Positions 10,301 to 23,299 of a stretch of DNA of 64,000 nt are shown in pieces. Source of the stretch: Patiria pectinifera (taxonomy: Eukaryota; Echinodermata; Asteroidea; Valvatida; Asterinidae); contig CM057133.1 of NCBI GenBank assembly GCA_029964075.1, positions 9,944,699 to 10,008,698 on the forward strand. Reading direction: 5' to 3'. The notes below the pieces were generated by a model. That model had not been told where the DNA came from. It did not search any database and saw nothing but the letters and a program-made list of their open reading frames with translations. A program made the position numbers and the translations under genes. How positions within the stretch are numbered: position 1 is the first letter of the stretch; the number at the start of each line of letters is the position of its first letter.

Positions 10301-13300
10301 TGCAAATTAAGAGTCGCGTAGAGGCCGCACCGGCGTAAGCCGCACCGCCGGCGCAGCGGTTTCAATTTTGTAGTTCCATTTACACACAGAAGCTATTAAA
10401 AGGGCCACAAACAAGTTTCACGTACTTTCTTCGGAAATAGTCAAAAAACAAGCGGACATTTTAATAGACGAATCCATTAATTTCAAATTTTCGTCTTTTT
10501 TTTTTTTTTTTAAACAGCAAAAATATTGGTAATTGGTAATTCCCCAGAAAAGACCCCCTTTGTTACCGCAAATGGGTGTGTCCGCTGGGGGAAAAACATG
10601 CTGCATATCGCCACACTTTTTTACCGCTCGGTACCTTTACGTGAACGTGGTTTCGGCTTGTTAATGACTTTCTTAATATATAAATAATATCAGCAACACA
10701 TCTCTTCTTGTTGTACCAGTACATTAACATTATTTTAATCTTATTTATTCTTCAAGGGGCCTCAAGGCGCCGCCCTGGCTGTGTGTAGCCTTTAGTAAAC
10801 ATTTTCATGGGCAAATTCAACGTATAAGCCGCGGCTTATATTCCGAAAATTACGGTAATGCATATTCATGATGTTGACTGACCTCTCGTGACCTCTCCAG
10901 TTGTAGCTTAGCAACCAGAGCACCCAGTCGTTCCTCTTGCTCCTTCAGCGCTCCGACTTTCGCTTCCATCATTTCGACTCTTACCTTTATTATAAACACA
11001 ACAGACACATATGAAATAATGGCACTTATATCTGAAAATGAAAATGGTAAAAAAGTTGAAAATTAACAAATCGGCAAAAAAATCAGTTGTGAATTAACCA
11101 ATGACAAGCAATATGAGGCGAGCTTTATAATGAAATTGGGCTCCGGTTTATGAAATTGATCCCAGAAATTTGAACAAATAATAGAAATGATACTGACTGC
11201 TTCAAGTTCGTCTTCTATATCCTCATTGTTGTTTCCAGACAGGAGAGCGATTTTCTCCTCGGCTTGTTTCTTCATCAATTCTTGCTGCGTTTCTTCATCG
11301 CTCCCTTCATCACTGTCAGCGAGCTGTCGCTTACGAGCCTGGCGCTGAAGAAATAATATTAACACAAAAACAGTTGGAAAAACCCAGTATGTTTTGCTAA
11401 AATATACATATGGGTAGTTTGAGTAAACATCGCAAAACCAATTGAGCATGTTTATTTATTTCATAACGTATTTTCATCTTTCCGTTTTAATAAGACTAAA
11501 AGACAAATTATGTTGTGTTGAAATTGAAAGTTTGGGCTGAGATACTCCCGTCATATTTAAATCGCCAATTTAAAGACTCCAATCCCACGGATACCTGTGT
11601 TTCTTGATTGTGTTTCTTCTCTAGCTTCTCCATCTGCCTCGCCCGTCGCTTGGCAACTCTCTCCTCCAATAGTCGTCGTTGCTTGAGCTTCTGCAAGGCA
11701 AGACTGCTGTCCAGGGCCACTTGCTGCTTCTCATGTTCATCTAAGATGCGTTGGCGGTCCTCCTCTGAGATTGCCAGCTGGGAGGCAAGGATGCGACTAC
11801 AACAAAGAGAAATAATCCTTCAGCAGGGGGTCTTGGGGGTTTAAATCAAGCTTCTCTCCACTAGTATCTGGATTCCACGAAATGATTATGGAGGAACAGT
11901 TTTTCGTCATCTTCATTTTATGACACTGTTAATCATTCTGATGAACATGGCGCCTATGTTGTATAAGTGGGTCTCATTCATGTAGTTGTGTCCTCAGGCA
12001 GTACTACACCCCAACTTGCCTTTCTGCATTAGCTAGGAGTATTACACCTGGGATGCACTAGTATCCAAGGAAAGATAGAGGTACCCAGTCATTTCATGCC
12101 AGGGAAACTAGAGATAAACAGTGGCTGCAAGACTCGCATTGGCTCCAGAGAGACTTTAAACTTTTACTGGACATTAGAAACGCTGCAAGCAGGTTTTGCA
12201 GATTTCCATCACAAGTCATTGATTGCAAAATCAGAATCGTTCCAGCCAGCAAACCAAGAATTCTTCGTAAGACATTTTTACAAGAAAGCAGCAGGTCCTG
12301 GGTCCAAGTCCTACTTATTTTTTTTCTAACAAGCCCTCATAGTATAAGGTTCTTATAAAGCCTACATCACTGAAGAGCAAAACCCAAAAGTGACGCCACA
12401 CCCAAGAACCCAAGAGCCGAGCGAGTAAAGTAAAAAAAAAAAAGACAGATGTGACAGATTTTTAATAAAAGGAGGAAACGGCATATGCTCCATGCAAGTC
12501 AACCTTTCTTCCTTACCCAACCACTTTCTCTTCATGGTCCCGTATCATCTCTTGTTCCTGTTTCTCTTCCTGTTTCCTCTTGATCCATTCCTGCCGATGC
12601 TTGGCCAGACGTTTCTGTGTATCAAAAACAGAAATAACTCTGATCAGTTCGTCCATGAAAAGAAAACAATGGACTGGAACAGGATTCGAACTGTGATGTC
12701 TGGAATACTAAACAGGTGCTCCAAGAACCGAACTATCCAGTCTTCAAGTCAAAGCTATTTTGGCTTCTGACTAGCTCTCCAAAAACGAAGACAATAGGTT
12801 GTATGCGCCAGCTCATAGTCGACAGAGCAGTGGTACAGAGATCTGGTGGTTACAAGTTTGAATCCCAATTCAGTTACTGCTCTTTGGGAGCATTTTTGAA
12901 TTTTTGCAAATCTTTCAAAGCAAAAAGAAGGGTTTGAATTCATTTATGGAAACAGGGCTGTATTCAACTTGCACAAATATTAATACTGTTTGCAATCTTT
13001 TTGTGCATATCCAGTGGGAAATTGTTAAACTTACGTTGGCAAACGTTAGCATTATTCGCTAAGGACACACGCCTGGTCCTTAGTGAAAAATCAAATTATA
13101 AAACCTCAATTTTATCAGATTGAGGATTGTTGCTTTGGGACGTATTCCGAGGGACTGGATAGTACCTTTAACAGCCTTTCTTGTTTCAGTCTCTGTTCTT
13201 CATGTTCTTCAGCCAAACTCTCCATGTCTCGTTGGTGCTGGTCTAATATCTCATTCTTCATATGTTCTGTCATTCCTACAGTTATGAAAATAAAAGTAAG

Positions 13301-16300
13301 TCACAATAAATAGTAAATTGCAATTAAAATATTCCCCATGACATTTTGGCCAAAGAGTGTTGTTAAGTAAATCTATTCTGTGTTTAGCAGATTTCTTTTC
13401 TGCGCATCCGACATCGGATTCTCTCAGGAAATAAATCTGCTTAGTGGGATTCTCCGCTTCGCACTTGATAGACACTATGATAGTGTTTCAGGAGCATTTA
13501 TCTATCTTCAGTGACTCACCATGGCTCATCAAATCCTTGAAGAATCCCTCTTTGCTCCTGGTCAGTTTCTCCTTGGTTTCCTCGGCCATTTTCTTGTTGA
13601 GTTCCTCCAACTGTTTCCCTGCGTCGTCGTCCAGAGATAACTCCAGCTCATGCATCTCGGTACGCTGCGAGGCGAGGAGGTCCATCTTGGCTTCCGTGTG
13701 CTGAGAGGGATCTGGGATGATAAAAAAATGTTGCGATTAAGTCAAAACAAGTGTCACAAGTTGTCACAAGTCAATTGCAAATTTTGCATAAGATATCCAA
13801 GTGCTTAAAAGTCACTCCTTTGTCCTTGTTCATCCCCTGTTACTATCTTGACAGCTTGATACTCACCAAGATTATTATTCTCAAGTTTTGTTCGCTGCTC
13901 CTTTTCAAACTGATCCAGTTGTTGCTTATGCTCCCTAGCCTGGTAAAAAAGAACACACATTAATGTGATTTATTTATTTTATTGTGTCTTGACGTACTGA
14001 CTCACAAAGTTTTATAAAAACTAAAAAAATGTGTTGCTGAAAAAAAAACAATATTGGCAAGCGTCCAAGGTGTGTTGCATTTCTTCTGATGGAAACGGAG
14101 AACATGTCTTTCAGAAATTTTGAACCATTGCTGCTGCATTTTTCTGTAAGAGTGTTGTTGAGATGCAATTCCATTGCCTTACCCTCTCCTCCAGTTTTCT
14201 CTTCTTGAGTTCACTCAGCCTCTTATGCAATCCTTCTTCCTGTTTGGTCTTCTCCTTGTCATACGCGCCCTTGGCAGCTAGGAACTCCTGCCTGAGTCTC
14301 TGGGTGTAACGCTCTACTTCTTGCTCCGTCAGTTTGTCATCTTTCTCTAGCTCGTCAATGACGCTAAGGGTCTGTGTTACCATGGTATTCAGCATCTGCT
14401 TGTTGTGGTCGCCTAGCGACTCCTGCATCAGTGAAAAACAGAGAAAATGCTCAATGAGTGACTTCAACAAATGAAGAAAATTAGGGTATCCGTTTGTTCT
14501 GTCACATTCATTGTTAAAAGTAAAAATTTGAGATTTTAGGACAAATAAAACCTGAAAACTCATGGAAACAGTTCCATCTTACATTGGACTGAGCCAGGGC
14601 CCGTCGTTTGGCTAGCTTCTCTTCAAGCAGCATCCGTTGCCGTGACAACTCATCATCCATGGCCGTTTCGAGGTCCTGCTGGTTGCTACGATGTTCTCTG
14701 AGCAGCTTCATGGCTGCGTCTTCATCTAGCTTGGACTGTAGGATGATCTCATCTAGGTGCTCCTGCTGTAAGGACTTGATGGCCAGACGCTTACGGATGG
14801 CGATTTCCTGTGACAGAGGAAAGAGTCATTGCCCCAATAACATAAGCCACAGTCCTGAAAAAAATCAGAACTAGCTCTTGGCTACCAAGTTTGTCTTCAT
14901 TCTTGATGTTTTCTTTTCCATTACCTTTCTTGCTTTCTCCTGTCTCTCGTCTTGATGCATCTTCAGCAGCTGCATCACTTCATTCTTCTCCGCATCATGC
15001 TGTTGCCGTAGCAACAGTAAAATCTCTTTTCTCTCCTAAAGAACAACATCAAAAAGGAGATTATCTCATAGCAACAAAATGGTTTTTGGGAGAAACATCT
15101 AAGACATGTTGACAATACAAAAAAATCACAACTCTCTACTTTTTCTCTACTTACATTTTACATTACTGTTTTTGATTGATTAAGCAATCAAATGAAAATG
15201 AAAACCAAACATTTTACTATGCGTCACTTCATTTTAATTCTTTCGGATAAATTTAGATAAAACCCAGATATGAGCTTATTGGGTTGAGTGTGTTGTACCT
15301 CTTCAGTCATTCTCTTTGTCTGTGTCACGGTGTCGTTATATTCCACTTTGTGCTTTCTTTGAAGCTCAGCTAGTTTCAGCTATGGACAAGAAAACGAAAC
15401 AAATTAATAATTATTGAATGTTTAATGAACAAATCATTCTCCTTTCTTCAAACAATCAGTCGTAAGTTTAGGTTTGAGTTAACAATCTTCCATTGATGGT
15501 CAATGTAATTGTTGAAATGATTGCATTGAGTGATAATTTTTTTAAAAATCTAAAAATATGCTCGCAATGTCTTTAGCAATACAAGAAACTTCTATTTCAA
15601 TTTATTCTTATCATTATTTTGTTAACAATATAAAATCAGTAACTTATTCTTTTTATATAGGAGAACCTTTTACTGGAAAAATAATAGACACTTTGGTCGG
15701 TCACCCAGAACCAACCACTTTCTATTGATATGCCAATAGACAGAAAAGCACTGAAACACTCACTTTGTTCTGAGCGCTCAATTCCTTGATCAGCTCTCGA
15801 CACTCCTCCTTATATTCGTCTTCGAGCGTTTTGTTCAAGTCCTTTACTTTGCGCTGGAATTTCTTGTTGGACTTGTCGCTGATTCTCCGTGGTATGGCGC
15901 CCTCTGTTGCCCACTTGTTGATCAGGTTGACGTTTGAGTCAACCATGGCGTCCAGACGTTGCTGTTCTAGTTGGATATCGATGGTGATCGTCCACCAAAT
16001 ATCCAAACTTGAAACGAAAATTGTAACATTTTGAAATTGTGATTCAAATTTTAACAACACTTAAATATGAATTCCAATGATTAAAAGATAATAAATTAGA
16101 TATGTAGACGTAATACAATTTTAAGCAACAAAACAGTTCAATTTTTGATAATGGGTAAAAAAGCATTCTGCACTTCTAACGGTTGGTGGCATCAAAGGAA
16201 ACTTCACTTTGCTGATGAAACGAATAATATACTCCTTCCAGCAAATCTCACAAATGTGTCTACAAAATTACGTCACCATTTTAAAGAAAATGAATATTCA

Positions 16301-19300
16301 TGGTATGTAAATGAACCAAAAATGAGTCTAATTCCAGAATTTTAACTGCATAAAAGAATTGACAGACCACTAGAAGTGTTATTCATGGTAAACAATGATT
16401 GTCTTCTCTTGTTGGAATTAAATTCTTTAAATTTCCAGAGTTACATTTTATCGTGACAGCAATATGTCTCTTTTTATTTTAATTTGAATAATGGATTTCT
16501 AAACTTACTTGTCAAACTCCAGCAACTTTCGTGTCTTGTCTCTCAGGGCCAGAACCATGACAATGCTGTCGTCTATTGCAATCATGCTGGAAAAAAAACA
16601 CAAAAATACTCAGTGAATTAAAATAAAAGATTATATTGAACACTAATTTGAAATGTTCATCAAGTGTTAGAACCACTGTGACAGATAATGAATCAATCAT
16701 CTCACCAGAATTCCTTCAAGTTGCTCAGGCCAGACCGTGCCCCACCCCTCGCATTCATAACCAACCCCTGTCCCCTAGAGCCGCCGCCATATTTGCCGGC
16801 TGGCTGGACGGTAGCATAAGGACCCTTCCTGCAGAACTTGATGCAGATGAGGCAAATCAGAGCTACGATGATACAGCCAACAAGCAGAGCGACAAAGAAC
16901 ATGATGGCCGCTAGGCCGTGGTCGTAGACCAGACTTTGCTCTTGTTTTTCGATGGGAGTGACGCAGGTTTCAGGTTGAACAGCTGGGCTGTAAGACCGAC
17001 CAGGATACTGCAGGAAGATGAAACAGATCTTTAAGAAGGCTTGACTAGGAACATATTTTTAAAGGAATCAGGGTAGGTAAAAGAAATTTTAGAAAATATC
17101 AGAGAATGAAGAGTTGTTGTAAAAAATATGCCATAAAAACAACTGATGGGAGCTGTGGCTTTTCATCTTTTGTTTCTATGGGGTGTGTCCTGGACATAAG
17201 AGGCTTCCAAATGGTTCTGAAGTCAGATGAACCCGAGACTGCAGAGACAAAGGAGAGATTACAATGAACCAACAAAGACCCTGAAGTGACAATACTGTGT
17301 CCTACCTCGGGAGTTATTTCTTGCGTCGGCATGGACTGCCAGGTTGCCGTGGCAACATGCATCAATGGCATATCAATCTTATTGGTCACCGTGTCGTCAT
17401 TAAAATAGGCTTTGTATGAGATGGTGAGTGTGTCGCCCACTAAAAGACGAATCAGGGGAAAAAAGAAAGAATTTTCATGGTGAAAGTAAGAGTTTTAAAC
17501 ATTAAAAATGTTATGTAATTAACTGAAGTTGCAACATTGACAAAGAATACAGCTGTCACAGCTCATTCGCATATCTTGTCAGAGTTGAGACTGAAATAAC
17601 TTGTGGACTTGTGAGAACTTGATAACTGCAAAATGGCCTGTTACACGTGACTCACGTTACCCACTAAACAATGACGCATTACACGTGACTCACGTTGCTT
17701 CAGAACGAACAGTCCAAAACTATATATACATTTAAGTATCTTTTCCAAGATTTATGATAATACACTTACACATCAACTCATCCACTCGATACACCAGGTC
17801 TTGCGCGGTCACATCGAAACCTGCAGTTCCAACCACTGGCACCAGACCATTGAAGTATTCTAATACAAACCCTTGCACCTGATCTGTGAGAACAACTCCG
17901 TAAGCCGGGGCACTAGACTGGGATGAGTGGGACAGTGTCGTAGTGAAGCTGAGGTAGTTCAGTGAGTAGTCAAGATCTTCATTAACTGCCTCATTAAGCT
18001 GTGAGAGAGCATATGAGAAACTTGACTGATAAGAACAGGACGACATTTCATTTAGTTATTTAGTTATCTACCCACAGGTATCTCAACTTATTCCAGCAGG
18101 GTCCCTTGGTAAAACATGTGGAAGGAAGTGACAGTTGAGTTGTAGGAGGAGACCCCGGAATGATATTCTGGGGAAAACCCATGGACTCAGGCAGGGACTG
18201 AAAACCCAATCCACATATTGGCCCAGGTTGGGATCGAACCCGGGTCACAGCGGTAGAAGGTGAGAAAAGTATCGCTACACCAACCTGATCCCCTAATCAA
18301 TACAGTAACAATAGGTGTCCAGACAAAGAGTTTTACAATGCGGTCTTCAATTAATCAAACTAAATAACTAGATAATGGAAACAACAATTGAACAACAGAA
18401 TAATTGTTGTAGGCTTAATTAGCGTCTTGACATTTGTTTGACCTACCACAGTCATCGTCTTGTCTAGAACCAGATCTGGTTCTGACACGACCAGAACATC
18501 GTTGTCTAGAGGAACATTCTCCTGGTTAATGTTCATCGTGAATGAATAGGTCATCCCGACACCATTGACCATCTCTGCTGTTTGTCCAATTACACTACGC
18601 ACCTGCAAAGACAAAGGATATGTCAAATATTATAAACAATTTTAGTGTGAATGAAAAATCTTGGAGGAAAAACGAACAAGAAAAAAATTTGACTTTATGA
18701 TTTCTTATTTAAATCTGTCCAGAAGTACATGTATGCAAATTTGGCCCACCTTTCCAACATAATTTGGAAAATTTTGATGAAAAACCAATTATTTTCCAAT
18801 TTAATCATTTTCAAAAAAAATCTGATCATTTTTCTTTTTAAATTACAAATCCAAATATATATTGTGCGTATCTATGCAATAAATGTAAAGCTGAATATAA
18901 CAAAGATAATATGGAAGAATGGAAGTGGGTTTTGTTGTTGTTATTTTGGTTTTGCGTGGGTTGTTTTTGTTAGTACATGCATGGAGGTAGAATTATTGAC
19001 CAAAGACATGAATTAAATTAAGGGGCAGGTGATTTTCCTTTGAAACATTATCAATTATTCACAATTCTGCAGAGTAATATGAAACATTACCACAGGAAAA
19101 TAGAATATTAAAATAAATCCAAATAATAACACAGAATAAACACAATAAAGCCTTCAAATGACTTGAACAGTAACAGGCTTCACAGTGCCCCTCTTCATCA
19201 ATATAGGTTTTTTAATATGTTTTGAAAATCAAAATTTAGGGTTTCATATGTTTTCCGAGTGCCAAAATATTGGCATTTAAAGGTTTTTAAACACTTGTAA

Positions 19301-21992
19301 AAAATATTAGCGAGACAGGCCTATACTGACAATATGGTATCTTTTGGAATCATGATAACCAAACTGTGACACTGTGGACCAAATTGAGTCATGAAATTTT
19401 CTTTTAAAAATTTGGAAATGTATGCCAAAATAAAAAATATGGGTTTTTATAGGCTACATGTGTTTGTAGGTTACTTTAATAATATAATAGGCTCCCAAAA
19501 AGGAAATATAGGGTTTTTATAGGTTATGTAGGCTACTTTGAAAAATAAAATAGGCTAGCAAGTTGAAATATATAGGTTTCACTGTGAGGCCTGTGTATGT
19601 GATGTATTACTTTCCCCAATACACGCTACACAAACGCATATGATGCAGGTCCATTGATCAAATTGGATTCATATAATCCTAATTATACAGCAAGCCTGTT
19701 ACCATGGTAGCATAATAATATTTGCAGCTGAAATGACTATAGACGCAAAGTGGTACTATCAACATCAATATTGACCCATTATTATGAGGGTACTCAAGCG
19801 ATATCGTGGTCAAGAGAACATGGCTGCATATGGAATGTAGCAGTCGAGTACAATTTAGGTTTATTCAAATCAACTTGTATGATCATCAGTTCAGTGTCAT
19901 TTTTAAATCTATAACGAAATGAACACTTTTTAATTCGCTTTCGACAAAGATTCTGCTTAGAATTTACATCACCCCTAAGCAAATTCCATCTTATGAACCT
20001 TCAAATTGTGTTTGACTTTTTAATTGAGATGAAAATGCAAAAAATTATGTACTGGCACTATGTACTCACTTTTATAAATCACTAAGTTTGACATCTTACA
20101 ATGTTTGCGTGCAAGTGAACATTTCATTGTGCAAGATCAGACAAACTTTTTTTGATATTGAAAACTGGAATTATTAATTTTTGAAGTTGGCTAAACAAAG
20201 CGAATGGGAAACCAAATAAACTTCATTATTAAAACATTCACTGTGAAAACTTCCCAGAGTTGCAATGTGTTTACGTCATGCAAATTAACAAGGTGAAACT
20301 TGACATGATGTGTCACTAACTTGTGTTTGCGTTCATGCCAAGTATTAAAGCAGCCCTTACTGTTAATTTTTACCAACTTACTGTAAAATACACAGTCTCC
20401 ACGCTGTCTCCAATATTTGCGACGTCGAAAAGATTCCACACTAGGCTGGCACTGGCCTGGTTCCCTGCAGTAACACTACGTTTCCGCCTCGCATTCCCCT
20501 GGTTACCGGTAGCATTCTGGATCGTAACGACGGCTATCGGTGACGAAGCATTAGTGAAGGTGGTGACATTTTGACTGGCCGGGTCAGAGAAAGTGATGTT
20601 GGGACTGTCCGAAGCAGCCAGGCAGGAAAAGACATCCAGATTGATGAAGGAAACATCATCAGATAGAAAGTCTAAAAGATAAGTGGGGAAAAAATGATGT
20701 AAAAATTGTAAAATGACGAAAAGGTAAAAATTGTTTTCCTAATTACAAAACTCATCCAAATAAGTGAACTTTCTCATCTAGGGATTTATCACAATTCTAC
20801 ATGTATAATCACTTCCCAAATTTACCCCCCCCCCCCGAAAAAAAAAATTAAAAAGAAAACAAATTGGCTTCCCGAGGATTTCTTGTTCCACAAGGTGCTT
20901 TTAGATTAATGCAGTTTTTACTAAATGAAACAAAATTTTAAAACTGTGACAACTTGTAACAGCCCACATAATACATGTAAAGGATAAATGGGGAACAGTG
21001 AAAAAACTTGATTTTAAGATTTAAAAATATCCCGGTAAGATGATTTAATTGACAAACATCCAAAGAAAAGGGCATTTTTGTTTGCCTATAGCTATTTTGA
21101 CAAATAAAAAAAAAATTCAAATGTTTAATTTGTGCCAATCAAACAAATGGCAGACATTTTTTTAATTTACTATTTTTTTTTTTTTTAATGTTATAAACAT
21201 TCCAATTGAAAGCATAGTTCATCTAAAAAAATATTTAAGACTTCAGCATCCGGAGCATACCTAAGATCACTTGTGTCTGTGACATATTCCATGAGCCTGG
21301 AGGAAGTCTTATGGAGGCAGACACTTGCATCTCACGATCAAAGATGAAAGGTTGTCCATCAGAATTTTGCAACCTTTCAATATCAACCTCCGGACCAGCG
21401 TAACTGAAAATTCTTGAGGCACTAAACAAGTCTTCATAGTTCATACCATAGTCCACACTCAACGTCACATTAAACAGATCGCTAACGTTCTTGAAGTCTT
21501 GAACGTAAAGCACATAGCGCAGGTCAATGACATTTTCGAGACTGTTGTTTCCAAGTGTTGCATTGATCACTTGGACCTCCCCGAAAGTAACATCGAGGTG
21601 CGTTCTTGAAATCTGCACGGTTTCTTGGGCATCTTGCAAATTGCTACCGTAGGAAATGGTGAGATTGTCAGAAGTGACTTGAGCAAACTCTTCTGGGACT
21701 TGGAGTGAGAGCTTTGCTTGCTCCCCAGAACTGCCAAATTGGAGGCCAATGTTAATGGTTAATCGGTCGCTCAGGTGTAATGACGGAAAACCTCCGATCA
21801 TTGGGTTGGAGGCGGGGGAGTCCACTTGAAGAGCGACATCTACAAGTTGGGCGTGGCATCCCTTGAGACAAGCCAGGCAACAGATGATGAAGATGAAATG
21901 AAGGTCTTGAAGTGCCATCTTTATCAACAAAAATGGCATTTACTAAGACGATCTCTTTGTAGAAATACGTTAACTCTTCATCTTGCTTGTTC
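7391..21992 (-). CDS. EVC2: EVC2 (limbin), ciliary Hedgehog regulator; C-terminus in gap
   Basis: EVC2 is a single-pass membrane protein that partners EVC at the base of the primary cilium and promotes Hedgehog signalling through Smoothened. Exons (all in phase): 21261-21992 (ATG 21939 or 21918), 20382-20671, 18447-18602, 17770-17998, 17306-17439, 16706-17007, 16509-16586, 15764-16007, 15299-15379, 14925-15035, 14583-14807, 14183-14422, 13867-13939, 13520-13711, 13166-13275, 12517-12614, 11595-11796, 11198-11344, 10883-10984, 9768-9893, 9166-9389, 8751-8838, 8081-8283, 7708-7827 and 7391-7460 (cut by gap). They encode about 1508 residues: signal peptide, ectodomain, membrane helix near 530-552, then a long charged coiled coil. 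Human EVC2 is about 1300 residues, so this one is longer. An acceptor at 21993-21994 implies a non-coding 5' exon. The identity rests on architecture plus the divergent EVC neighbour. Confidence 0.85.
8317..8635 (-). mobile_element. tRNA-derived SINE in an EVC2 intron
   Basis: On the minus strand an A-box-like 'tggtccagtggtaacgg' (around 8600-8620) is followed by a B-box-like 'ggttcaaacac' (around 8555-8565), then a body containing the phrase 'cttgcccagggacacaag' (seen on the plus strand), and ends in an (ATT)n tail at 8317-8335. This is the usual order of a tRNA-derived SINE. It lies in the intron between EVC2 exons 22 and 23. Confidence 0.6.
9990..10155. repeat. 11-bp tandem repeat (GATTGACTTGT)n
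   Basis: About 15 copies of an 11-bp unit, most regular at 10010-10085 and degenerate on both sides. It lies in an EVC2 intron. A weaker relative ('cttgtgatttgacttgtgattt') is at 27365-27395. Confidence 0.85.
12655..12745 (-). mobile_element. tRNA-related fragment
   Basis: On the minus strand 'cagttcgaatcctgttcca' is a B-box-like block preceded by 'ttggagcacctgtttagtatt', an A-box-like stretch. It is short and without a tail, and is probably a decayed SINE head in the intron after EVC2 exon 15. Confidence 0.35.
12812..12905 (+). mobile_element. SINE-like element
   Basis: An A-box-like 'agagcagtggtacagagatc' and a B-box-like 'aagtttgaatcccaattcag' are followed by 'ttactgctctttgggagca'. The order and spacing fit a tRNA-derived SINE, plus strand, in an EVC2 intron. 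Confidence 0.45.
16706..17007 (-). other. EVC2: EVC2 transmembrane exon
   Basis: This exon encodes the juxtamembrane stretch, a single hydrophobic helix (MFFVALLVGCIIVALICLIC, about residues 531-551) and a basic, Gly-rich cytoplasmic start (KFCRKGPY...). The membrane helix separates the ectodomain from the cytoplasmic coiled coil, the layout known for EVC2. Confidence 0.8.
18085..18300. repeat. Dispersed repeat with 'gggatcgaacccgggtcac' end
   Basis: This EVC2 intron segment carries 'aaacccatggactcaggcag', 'ggactgaaaacccaatccac' and 'gggatcgaacccgggtcaca'. The first two are repeated at 38345-38400. A diverged 'gggattgcaacgcgggtcat' end is at 60605-60625. It is a dispersed, probably SINE-type repeat; the 'atcgaacccgggtc' block resembles a tRNA B box. 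Confidence 0.5.
18660..20381. other. Long EVC2 intron parts without genes
   Basis: Sequence between EVC2 exons 2 and 3, AT-rich. A locally duplicated segment of about 65 bp lies at 19435-19580 ('gggtttttataggctac' and similar, two to three copies). Nothing coding is seen. Confidence 0.5.
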
Positions 21993-22264
21993 CTGCAAAA
22001 AAATTTAAAAAATTGTGCCAGTGTGTCAATTAATAACACAATCATGATCAAAATTTGAAGACACAAAAATTGTTGTATGAAAACAAATTCAACTGTACAT
22101 TTTAAATTTCATTTATGCTACAAAACCATTTACTATTATAATATACTGTCTAAAATAAAAATGTAATTGCACAATGATTTCTTATAGCCTAGATTAAAAT
22201 TAAAATGGCTTCTGCTGGATTTTTAGACTATGGATGCTCCAAAGCCAATTAAGGCAAAGTATAG

Positions 22265-22492
22265 CTTGAGTGACTCCAGCTTAACATGCTCATCAGGAAA
22301 TTACATGTGAATTCCTGATGAGCATGTTAAGCTGGAGTTACTCTAGTCCGAGTAACTTGGACCCAACTTATCGCCTTTTATGGCCTTTTAACATTTGGTC
22401 ATGGTCTGGCGAACGCCAGACCATGCCATGTCCAAATGTTAAAAGGCGATAAGTTTGGTCCAAGTTACTCGGACTAGAGTAACTCAAGCTAG
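22265..22492. repeat. Two adjoining palindromes upstream of EVC2
   Basis: The first hairpin spans 22267-22345, with arms of about 34 bp ('ccagcttaacatgctcatca' against its complement). The second spans about 22341-22490, with arms of about 70 bp ('gagtaacttggacc', 'cgccttttaacatttgg', 'catggtctggcg' and complements) and small indels. The two share their middle 'ggagttactc' segment, so the whole can fold as a cruciform of two stems. It is probably a small fold-back element. Confidence 0.7.
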
Positions 22493-23299
22493 GCAAAGTA
22501 CAAACATCTTTCCATTACAGTTCTTACATTACAAATTAATTTCAAGAAATGCAATGATAAACACGACCTTTGAAATGCAAGATAAATATTTGGGGAGAGA
22601 TAACATTATTACGAGTTTCCATTTAACCAAATGATATGAATCAGAACCACTTCTCATTTATTGATTTATCATTCATGATATAAACTTTGATATGAATGAA
22701 AACTCAAATAGGCCTACAACATACACGGACGTGTGCACCGAACCATGGAGGTAGTAGTAGGATAACAAACCCTCATCAAAAATATACCTTGTCGGCTCAT
22801 CAGCTCACAATAATTGGACAAAACAGCTTCACATCAATTGCCAACCTTTAACAATCACATAACCAGTCCTTTGGACAAAATACTCATATTTATTGAGCTA
22901 AAAATACACATTTACAAAAGAGAACGTGTACGCTATAAACAATTCATTGTCATTTTTACAGTAGTATGCAGTCTGGTACCTCTCTCAATAATCGTTTCCA
23001 TTCACGATGAAGTATTCAGGGGCCAGACTACATGTGCAATCCTCGGGAAGTGTTTCCAAGTGACAAGTGTAAACATTTAGACGTTTCTTTTCCCCACAAA
23101 AGAAGAATTTATCACCCCAAAAATGTTCAAAATCTAAATGAACTAAAACATAAATGTTTTGAATTTGAACAATCGATTAATTGAGTACTTTCTTTTAAAA
23201 AAAATGCAAGTTCTTGAGTCACAAGGTTTGTTTTGCGGTGGAAATACACTGTTATTTGGGGCAGAGAAACCGTGTGAGAAATAATTGATGATGTGACGT

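Larger units (their letters stand above)
7391..16586 (-). other. EVC2: EVC2 cytoplasmic coiled-coil exons 7-25
   Basis: About 910 residues of heptad-like, Glu/Lys/Arg/Gln-rich sequence with recurring 'LLEEKLAKRRA', 'LLEERVAKRRARQ' and 'EEHEEQRLKQERLL' motifs, which point to internal duplication of a coiled-coil unit (compare exons 11 and 17). The visible C-terminus becomes basic (RKPNKLLRKLKKNKQKK) and enters the gap. In vertebrates the extreme C-terminus of EVC2 anchors the complex at the EvC zone, and that part is missing here. Confidence 0.75.
17306..21939 (-). other. EVC2: EVC2 signal peptide and ectodomain (exons 1-5)
   Basis: Residues 1-30 form a signal peptide (hydrophobic core FIFIICCLACL, likely cleavage after GCHA). 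Residues 31 to about 525 are a beta-rich ectodomain with many N-glycosylation sequons (for example NLT, NAT, NVS, NVT, NMS). Exon 2 carries an R-R-K-R-S sequence at residues 288-292, a classic furin-type site, in a sequon-rich and probably exposed stretch. The region is built of immunoglobulin/cadherin-like beta segments (for example 'SDRLTINIGL', 'PDLVLDKTMTV', 'GDTLTISYKAYF'). I cannot assign a named domain by eye. Confidence 0.7.

Noticed and set aside
10317-10370. A short GC-rich stretch (gccgcaccggcgtaagccgcaccgccggcgc) as a promoter or exon
   Set aside because: It lies in an EVC2 intron and has no open frame with splice sites. It is probably repeat-derived.
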